Under the pieces are notes generated by a model. The model had not been told where the DNA came from, did not search any database, and worked only from the letters and a program-made list of their open reading frames with translations. 64,000 nucleotides of DNA from Mobiluncus sp034180645. GTDB lineage: Bacteria > Actinomycetota > Actinomycetes > Actinomycetales > Actinomycetaceae. Shown here piece after piece: positions 58,796-64,000 of this stretch (positions are counted from its first letter, which is position 1; every line of letters begins with the position of its first letter). A program made the translations under genes and the position numbers. The stretch is from positions 1 to 64,000 of the forward strand of contig NZ_JAXFNY010000010.1 in assembly GCF_034180645.1 (NCBI RefSeq), given 5' to 3'.

Positions 58796-59961
58796 GACTT
58801 TTTGACCACCGACCCCAAGCACAAACTGCCATCCTTGTCGCGGAAAAAAAACGCGGAAGGTTCTTCTAACTGCGAGTGTGCCGCTCGGATATACATGGGG
58901 TAGGTGTTTTTTACTGCGTAGAGGTGAATGGACTCGGAGCGTAAATCCTGCAAAGTCTTGAAAGTGTCGTCGTCCAGGCGTCCCTCTTCGTTATAGCGCA
59001 GTTTCCGGGCTGCCTCTGGAGTGTATTTCGTGATGCCTGGCGGAGGGCTCCATTTCTCGCACAAGGTCGGGTAGTTTTCTTCCGAGTCGGCACCATTGAA
59101 TGGATAGCTGGAACGAGCCATAATGCGTGCCAGCAGGTAAGACACGTCCTCCGGGGTGACCGAATCCATTTTGCCGCCATAAATCGCCGCTGGGCAGGAA
59201 TACCGGGCACCTAACTGGCTCCAGCTGGCTCGCACCTCCACGCTGGAGTCTGTCCAAGACACGCCCTCATCGGTAGCTTTCGGGGTTTGCGACAAGGCGT
59301 GCAACAGAGCCTTTTGGGCGGGCGGGGTCGTGTAACGGTCGGTAAACACTTCCGGGGTAATCAGCCAGCAACTGCGCTGCATAGCGCCGAAATTTCCGCT
59401 CTGTAAATCCTTAAAGAAAGCCTGCATTCCGGTGAACTGTACCGGGTCGCCAGACTCGATGGTGTCTTTCTTAAGGTTCGCCGCAGTAGAACGGTTGGGT
59501 GTCGGGGTCTGTTTCAGAGTGTGGCTCGGGGTGGGTCGGACAGATACCTCGGAAACATTGCTGAACGATTTGGGATACTTGAGGTCTTGAACACCCTCGA
59601 GATTGAGCGCTGCCGAGTGGAAATCGGGAGTTTCTGAATTCTGCGCGGTGGTGTCCGTCTGCGAGGGTGAATCGGGGTTTTCTGCGGGTTCTGACTCTGC
59701 CTGACCCATTCTCAAAGTGGAGTTGGTGCGGAAATCAGGGCCGGTGACTTCCACGAGAAGCGCGGATGAAAACTTTTCGGCAGATTGAGAGCGACTCGTC
59801 TCAGAGGGATCCTGATTAGGCATAGCGGCAATTTGTGGCGCGACGATAAATAGCGTCACCAGCACCAGGGCAATCCCCGCACCGGCCAGGAGAAACATCC
59901 CTGCGACGAGGCGCTTTGGGGTGGAAAGAAGCCACAGCTGGAGGCTGTCCTTTTTTGACAT
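58792..59961 (-). CDS. Single-pass membrane protein, unknown, coupled to coaA
   Basis: A 389-residue protein. A hydrophobic segment at about 20-43 (GMFLLAGAGIALVLVTLFIV) follows a short basic N-terminus, giving an N-in, C-out topology. Residues 45-190 are Ser/Thr/Pro-rich and probably extended; 195-389 look globular, with two Cys about 20 residues apart (CWLI, SCPAA) and a third (LCEKW). A GAAAGG ribosome-binding site precedes the ATG. The stop overlaps coaA. I recognise no family. A surface-exposed accessory or binding role is possible. Confidence 0.8.
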   Translation of the reverse strand: MSKKDSLQLWLLSTPKRLVAGMFLLAGAGIALVLVTLFIVAPQIAAMPNQDPSETSRSQSAEKFSSALLVEVTGPDFRTNSTLRMGQAESEPAENPDSPSQTDTTAQNSETPDFHSAALNLEGVQDLKYPKSFSNVSEVSVRPTPSHTLKQTPTPNRSTAANLKKDTIESGDPVQFTGMQAFFKDLQSGNFGAMQRSCWLITPEVFTDRYTTPPAQKALLHALSQTPKATDEGVSWTDSSVEVRASWSQLGARYSCPAAIYGGKMDSVTPEDVSYLLARIMARSSYPFNGADSEENYPTLCEKWSPPPGITKYTPEAARKLRYNEEGRLDDDTFKTLQDLRSESIHLYAVKNTYPMYIRAAHSQLEEPSAFFFRDKDGSLCLGSVVKKS

Positions 59962-60071
59962 GGCTACCTTTCATGAACACAGTGACCCTGCTTTAGAGGC
60001 ATCGGGATTTCCTGGCTTTAAGATTACCTAGTTTTCCTGCCGGTTGAAAACCGCAAGCGCAATCTAAGTCT

Positions 60072-60100
60072 CTGACTCAGTGCCGATTTTCGTCTAGGCT
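60072..60100 (+). promoter_or_regulatory. Promoter of nnr, probably leaderless
   Basis: CTGACT (60072-60077) and TAGGCT (60095-60100) at 17-base spacing. The GTG start of nnr is 6 bases after the -10 box and no Shine-Dalgarno sequence is present, so the mRNA probably begins at the start codon. Confidence 0.55.
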
Positions 60101-60106
60101 GAAATC

Positions 60107-61672
60107 GTGATTTGGGGATATGCGCCGGATTTGATTGCACAAACGGAAAAACCTCTGGTCGCGCAGGCTGACCGAGAGCAAGGCGCGGACGCGCTGATGC
60201 GACGAGCCGCCTACGCGCTGGCTCATCACACGCACCGAGCCTTGTCCGGAGCTGGGGCAGACATTACTGTGTCATCGGTTCCCCGGGGACGCCGGCGTAT
60301 TTTGGTTTTGGTCGGAGCGGGTAACAACGGAGGCGATGGCCTGTACGGGGCGGCGTATCTGCGGCGGCGCGGCTATTCGGTCGCGGTCCTGCCGACCTCG
60401 AAACATATTCACGAGCGCGGCGCGAGAGCCGCCCGGCAAGCCGGGGTGGAGTTTTGGCCCAGTGTGTTGCCCGAGACAGTTGGGGAGGCTCTGCACGCGC
60501 TAAAGGCGTGGAAACCGGTTGCCATTATTGATGCGATTATCGGTATTGGAGCCCGTCCCCCCTTGCGAGAACCCGCGTTATCCCTGGTCCGGGGCATCAG
60601 CGAGTGGCTCGGCCAGTGGTCGGAGGGGTCAGTGCCCCTGGTGGTGGCCTGCGATCATCCCTCGGGCCTGGATTTGTACCGCGGTGCTGATTTGGGTCCG
60701 AATCAGGAACTGCTGCCAGCTGACCTGACTGTGACGATGGGGGCGGCGAAAACTGGAATGTTGGTCGGTCCCGGTGCGCTCACGATAGGCCGTCTGCAGG
60801 TTCAAGATATCGGACTTCCCCTCCAGGAGATGCAGCCCGGCGCGGGGCTGATTGAACGCGCTGACGTATGCGAACTGTGGCCCTGGCCGGATTTCGCGGA
60901 TCACAAATATTCCCGCGGAGTCTTGGGCATAATGGCGGGGTCTGCGCGCTATCCCGGTGCCGGAATTTTGGCTACCAGTGCCGCCTTGAATGCGGGGGAG
61001 TCTTTTGTGCGTTACCTCGGTGAACCCTCGGTGCAGCCGGTAGTGTTGCAGGCTTGCCCGGAAGTTGTATTGGGAGAAGGCCGGTGCCAAGCCCGCATTA
61101 TTGGTCCCGGTTTTGTGGCCGGCTCGCCGCGGCATCGCGAACAAATGCTAGACGCTTGGCGTCGCCGTGACCCCGGCGAATTGGTGATTCTCGATGCTGG
61201 CGCATTGGGACTCATCGGAACAGACATACAATCCGATGCGAACTGCCTACTCACTCCCCACGCCGGGGAAGCAGCCGCACTAGCCGCGCGAATCGGTCGG
61301 GAAACCACCCGAGAAACCATCGAGGCCAACCCTTATGACTGGGCCTCACGGCTTGCTGCGGATACGCACGCCACCGTCCTTTTGAAAGGACCCACCACCA
61401 CTATTGCCAATCCGGAAGGTCAGGTTTATTCCCTGACTCACGGCACCCGAGACTTGGCGACGGCGGGTTCCGGGGACGTGCTGGCGGGAATTCTGGGATA
61501 TGTTTTCGCCGCGGCGAATGCCCGTACCGAAACCACTGGAGAATCTTTGGATTTGGGGAAACTGGCAGCTGTCGCGGCTTGGCTGCACGCCGAAGCGGGC
61601 CGTTTAGCCGCGCCCACCCCTCGTGCCACCGCCATTATCCAGGCGATTCCCCGGGCTTTGGCGGGGCTATAA
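60107..61672 (+). CDS. nnr: Bifunctional NAD(P)HX epimerase/dehydratase
   Basis: Repairs hydrated NADH and NADPH. Of 521 residues, about 1-235 form the epimerase (YjeF_N) domain (AGNNGGDGLYGAAYLRRRGY) and 240-521 the ADP-dependent dehydratase (kinase-like) domain with LTPHAGEAAALAA, and ATAGSGDVLAGILGYVFA near the end. The GTG start sits just downstream of a promoter-like TAGGCT, suggesting a leaderless message. Its location before alr and tsaE is common in this part of actinobacterial genomes. Confidence 0.9.
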   Translation: MIWGYAPDLIAQTEKPLVAQADREQGADALMRRAAYALAHHTHRALSGAGADITVSSVPRGRRRILVLVGAGNNGGDGLYGAAYLRRRGYSVAVLPTSKHIHERGARAARQAGVEFWPSVLPETVGEALHALKAWKPVAIIDAIIGIGARPPLREPALSLVRGISEWLGQWSEGSVPLVVACDHPSGLDLYRGADLGPNQELLPADLTVTMGAAKTGMLVGPGALTIGRLQVQDIGLPLQEMQPGAGLIERADVCELWPWPDFADHKYSRGVLGIMAGSARYPGAGILATSAALNAGESFVRYLGEPSVQPVVLQACPEVVLGEGRCQARIIGPGFVAGSPRHREQMLDAWRRRDPGELVILDAGALGLIGTDIQSDANCLLTPHAGEAAALAARIGRETTRETIEANPYDWASRLAADTHATVLLKGPTTTIANPEGQVYSLTHGTRDLATAGSGDVLAGILGYVFAAANARTETTGESLDLGKLAAVAAWLHAEAGRLAAPTPRATAIIQAIPRALAGL

Positions 61673-61737
61673 ACTATCCCGGTCCCCCTAAACGTGACAA
61701 ACTAGGAAGTGCGAAAACAATTTTGTAAAGGAAGATT

Positions 61738-63066
61738 ATGACCAACGTGGATGTTCCCCAATGGCCGGTACGTGCTGTGGTGAATCTCAGTGCATATCAG
61801 GAAAATCTCGCCCAGATGCGTCGTTTTGCCCCGAACTGTCAACAAATGGCAATCGTGAAAGCTAATGCTTACGGACACGGTATCGAGCGCATGGCGCTGG
61901 CAGCACTCGGTGCCGGTGCGGAATGGTTGGGCGTCGCCAAAGCCAGCGAGGCTTTCCAGCTGCGCAAATACCTAGATAAGCAAGGCATCGCGCGTGACCA
62001 TCTGGTCGACACGCCCACTTCGGCCATGATGCGTTCGCGTCTGTATCAGACCGCCGCGATGGGTCTGCCCACCGCGGCGCGACCCCGTATCCTGACCTGG
62101 CTGTATGCCCCGCAAACGGATTTGCAACAGGTCGTGAAAGCGGAAATCGACATTTCTGTCTCTACCTTGGATCAGCTGGATCAGGTTTCGCGCGCCTGTG
62201 ACGCGGTCGGGCTGCGCTGCCGGGTACATCTGAAAGTCGATACCGGACTGTGCCGAGCCGGAGCCACTGATCAAGATTTTCCGGTGCTGTGCAAGCTGGC
62301 ACGGGCTCGGGAACGTGCCGGACTCATTGAAGTCAGTGCTATCTGGTCCCATTTGGCGCGTGCGGACGAAGACACGGCCGCTGCGGAGGCTTTCACCAAG
62401 TCGCAGCTGAGTACCTTTGAGCGGTCTTGGGAGGTTGCTCAAGAGGCGGGGTTGCGCCCGAGATTGCGCCACATCGCCGCTACCGGGGGAATCATTTGGT
62501 ATCCCGAGAGCCACTATGACCTGGTCAGGGTGGGAATTTCGGGATACGGGCTGAGTCCGAATCCCGAAATCGCGTCGTCGTGGCAGCTGGGGGTGCATCC
62601 GGTGATGCGACTAGAAACGAACGTGGTCCAGGTTAAAAAGGTTGAGAAAGGCGCTGCGGTTTCTTACGGCGGGGAATGGGTGGCGCCGGGACCGCGCTGG
62701 TTGGGGCTGCTGCCGATTGGATACGCCGATGGCTTGCATCGCTTGGCAAAGAATCGCGGTGAAACCTGGATTAAAGGCCGGCGCGCCCCGATTGTGGGGC
62801 GGATTCCGATGGATCAAATTGTGGTTGACCTGGGTTCGGCTGTGGACGATTCCGGGGATCCCGTTGCGTGCCCGGTCGAGCCGGGAGAACTGGCGATTAT
62901 TTTTGGCGATGCCAAGGACCGCTTGTTCGGGGGCATTCCGGGAGTTCCTCCGCTGCCGACCGCCGACGACTGGGCGGAATGGACCGATACCATCAACTAT
63001 GAAGTTATTACCGGCATTTCCCCCAACGTGCCGCGGGTTTATGTTGAGGACCAGCCAGACCGCTGA
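61738..63066 (+). CDS. alr: Alanine racemase
   Basis: Interconverts L- and D-alanine for peptidoglycan. The PLP lysine is Lys41 in AIVKANAYGHG; SYGGEWVAPGPRWLGLLPIGYADG carries the second catalytic region; VHLKVDTGLCRAGA is in the TIM barrel. The 442-residue length exceeds the usual about 370, with a late insertion around 370-400 and an inserted stretch near 115. Its ATG has AAAGGAAG upstream, and tsaE begins 46 bases after its stop. Confidence 0.92.
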   Translation: MTNVDVPQWPVRAVVNLSAYQENLAQMRRFAPNCQQMAIVKANAYGHGIERMALAALGAGAEWLGVAKASEAFQLRKYLDKQGIARDHLVDTPTSAMMRSRLYQTAAMGLPTAARPRILTWLYAPQTDLQQVVKAEIDISVSTLDQLDQVSRACDAVGLRCRVHLKVDTGLCRAGATDQDFPVLCKLARARERAGLIEVSAIWSHLARADEDTAAAEAFTKSQLSTFERSWEVAQEAGLRPRLRHIAATGGIIWYPESHYDLVRVGISGYGLSPNPEIASSWQLGVHPVMRLETNVVQVKKVEKGAAVSYGGEWVAPGPRWLGLLPIGYADGLHRLAKNRGETWIKGRRAPIVGRIPMDQIVVDLGSAVDDSGDPVACPVEPGELAIIFGDAKDRLFGGIPGVPPLPTADDWAEWTDTINYEVITGISPNVPRVYVEDQPDR

Positions 63067-63112
63067 GCTCTGAGAGCTAACGCGGGGGCTGTTGAATAAC
63101 TGAGGAGGAACG

Positions 63113-63724
63113 ATGAGCCGCGAGGGGAACCTTTTGCTGGAAGTCGAAACGAAATCCGCTGACGATACCCGTTTGTTGGGTCAAGCCCTAGCCCCATTTC
63201 TGCAGGCCGGCGATATGGTGATTCTGGAAGGGGAGCTGGGTGCTGGAAAAACCACTTTGACCCAAGGCTTAGGCACGGGTTTGCGGGTTAACCAGCGGGT
63301 TACCTCTCCAACCTTCATCATTGCCCGCAGTCACACGAAATCCCCCGAGGTGCCGGGGCCGAACTTGGTTCATGTGGATGCCTATCGTCTGACGGGTGGG
63401 GACGATGTGGAAACTCTGGATTTGGAATCGGCGCTAGAGACCGCGGTGGTGGTGGTCGAATGGGGTACCGGTAAGGTGGAGGGGCTCAGTGCTCACTGCC
63501 TGAAGCTGTCCTTGTGCCGGCCTGAAAACGCCGAGGCCCCCATCACGGGAACTATCGTGGACCTGCCCGACGATACGACCTGTCAAGTTGTCTTTCGCAG
63601 TCTGGAAGGGACTTGGGATCTGTCAGGTTTGGTGCAGCAGTGGGAGGCTTTGCGTGCGCAGGCAGATGCAAGTGTGAAATCCGGTGTTGCCCCAGACACT
63701 TGCCAGCCCGGGGCGGATTTGTAA
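63113..63724 (+). CDS. tsaE: tRNA threonylcarbamoyladenosine biosynthesis ATPase TsaE
   Basis: ATPase of the TsaBDE complex that makes t6A in tRNA. Walker A is LEGELGAGKTTLTQGLG at about 37-50; the switch residues SPTFIIARSH and HVDAYRL follow. The product is 203 residues, with a C-terminal extension of about 50 residues relative to the core. Its ATG has GAGGAGG upstream. tsaB and other t6A genes would be expected further downstream, outside the window. Confidence 0.92.
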   Translation: MSREGNLLLEVETKSADDTRLLGQALAPFLQAGDMVILEGELGAGKTTLTQGLGTGLRVNQRVTSPTFIIARSHTKSPEVPGPNLVHVDAYRLTGGDDVETLDLESALETAVVVVEWGTGKVEGLSAHCLKLSLCRPENAEAPITGTIVDLPDDTTCQVVFRSLEGTWDLSGLVQQWEALRAQADASVKSGVAPDTCQPGADL

Positions 63725-63744
63725 ATAGGCTGATAGGAAAGCCG

Positions 63745-64000
63745 ATGCCGAAAGTTTTTCAGGTGCGCCGCGGGTGCAAGGCCTTTCTGGGCTGGGTCCT
63801 CGTCCTGCTGAGCGCGGCGGTGATGAGTTTCGCGTCGCCCAGTGTTGGGCAAGCCGCCCCCGGGCCCACTCACCCGACTGATACCACGGACGAGGTTGTT
63901 ACCGGGAGTGTTCCAGGTGCGGTGGGACAGCTGCCGCGAAGCGCCAAGAGTGACCTCCCTGACGATGTCCGTGTTTGGTTTAACACCAAGGCCGCCGCTT
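63745..64000 (+). CDS. Secreted protein, 5' part, cut by window end
   Basis: An open frame from an ATG with TAGGAAAG upstream runs past the window edge. The first about 40 residues (MPKVFQVRRGCKAFLGWVLVL then a hydrophobic stretch ending in VGQAA) are a signal peptide, followed by a polar, Thr/Pro/Val-rich region ending SDLPDDVRVWFNTKAAA. The 20-base gap after tsaE and the same strand suggest an operon. The family cannot be assigned from this fragment. Confidence 0.65.
   Translation, partial: MPKVFQVRRGCKAFLGWVLVLLSAAVMSFASPSVGQAAPGPTHPTDTTDEVVTGSVPGAVGQLPRSAKSDLPDDVRVWFNTKAAA

Noticed and set aside
1..64000. tRNA, rRNA, CRISPR array or intact insertion sequence
   Set aside because: I looked for these in all gene gaps and saw no clover-leaf-like pattern, regularly spaced repeats, or transposase reading frame.

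Overview
The window looks like the chromosome of a mid-GC, high-GC-phylum Gram-positive bacterium (Actinobacteria), most likely the Actinomycetaceae; a Mobiluncus-like organism is my best guess but cannot be proved from the sequence alone. Supporting signs are the many GTG starts, actinobacterial-type ribosomal protein sequences, zinc-type uS14, a GabD2-like aldehyde dehydrogenase fold, a cell-wall-binding-repeat surface protein and several apparently leaderless promoters.

Layout. 1-4373 is the str operon (rpsL 3' end, rpsG, fusA, tuf), closed by a strong terminator. 4522-7860 holds two tandem aldehyde-dehydrogenase-fold proteins that both lack the catalytic Cys, Glu and Asn. 7986-10940 is a TrpXYZ-type ABC importer. 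11307-16889 is the S10 operon from rpsJ to rpsQ. It is followed not by rplN but by about 9 kb of metabolic genes: a MalY/PatB aminotransferase, a complete ribose operon (rbsRACBKD) behind two abutting LacI-type operators, a DUF4190-like membrane protein and a beta-carbonic anhydrase that appears to start at ATT. The spc block then resumes (25899-33134, rplN to secY-adk-map). Next come a Glu-rich 751-residue protein and a signal-peptidase-like protein, then the alpha block infA-rpmJ-rpsM-rpsK-rpoA-rplQ-truA (36489-40629), with no rpsD in its usual place.

40672-50273 is more fluid. It has a GtrA-like protein and FGGY sugar kinase on the minus strand, facing a class III aminotransferase and class II aldolase. 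After these come chemoreceptor debris, a vapBC toxin-antitoxin pair, and a small island (secreted four-Cys protein plus a two-helix membrane protein). The island is bracketed by a 107-bp direct repeat, and the second repeat copy ends in the rplM promoter. rplM-rpsI follow.

50398-64000 is envelope and housekeeping: a secreted C69 dipeptidase with cell-wall-binding repeats, glmM-glmS (amino sugar for peptidoglycan), a DedA protein, coaA with an upstream unknown membrane protein, nnr, alr, tsaE and the start of a secreted protein cut by the window edge. Overall, most of the translation machinery is interleaved with envelope-precursor and sugar metabolism genes. I saw no tRNA, rRNA, CRISPR array or intact insertion sequence. 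The most unusual items are the paired dead aldehyde dehydrogenases, the repeat-flanked secreted-protein island, and the Glu-rich protein with its signal-peptidase-like neighbour that lacks the expected general base.
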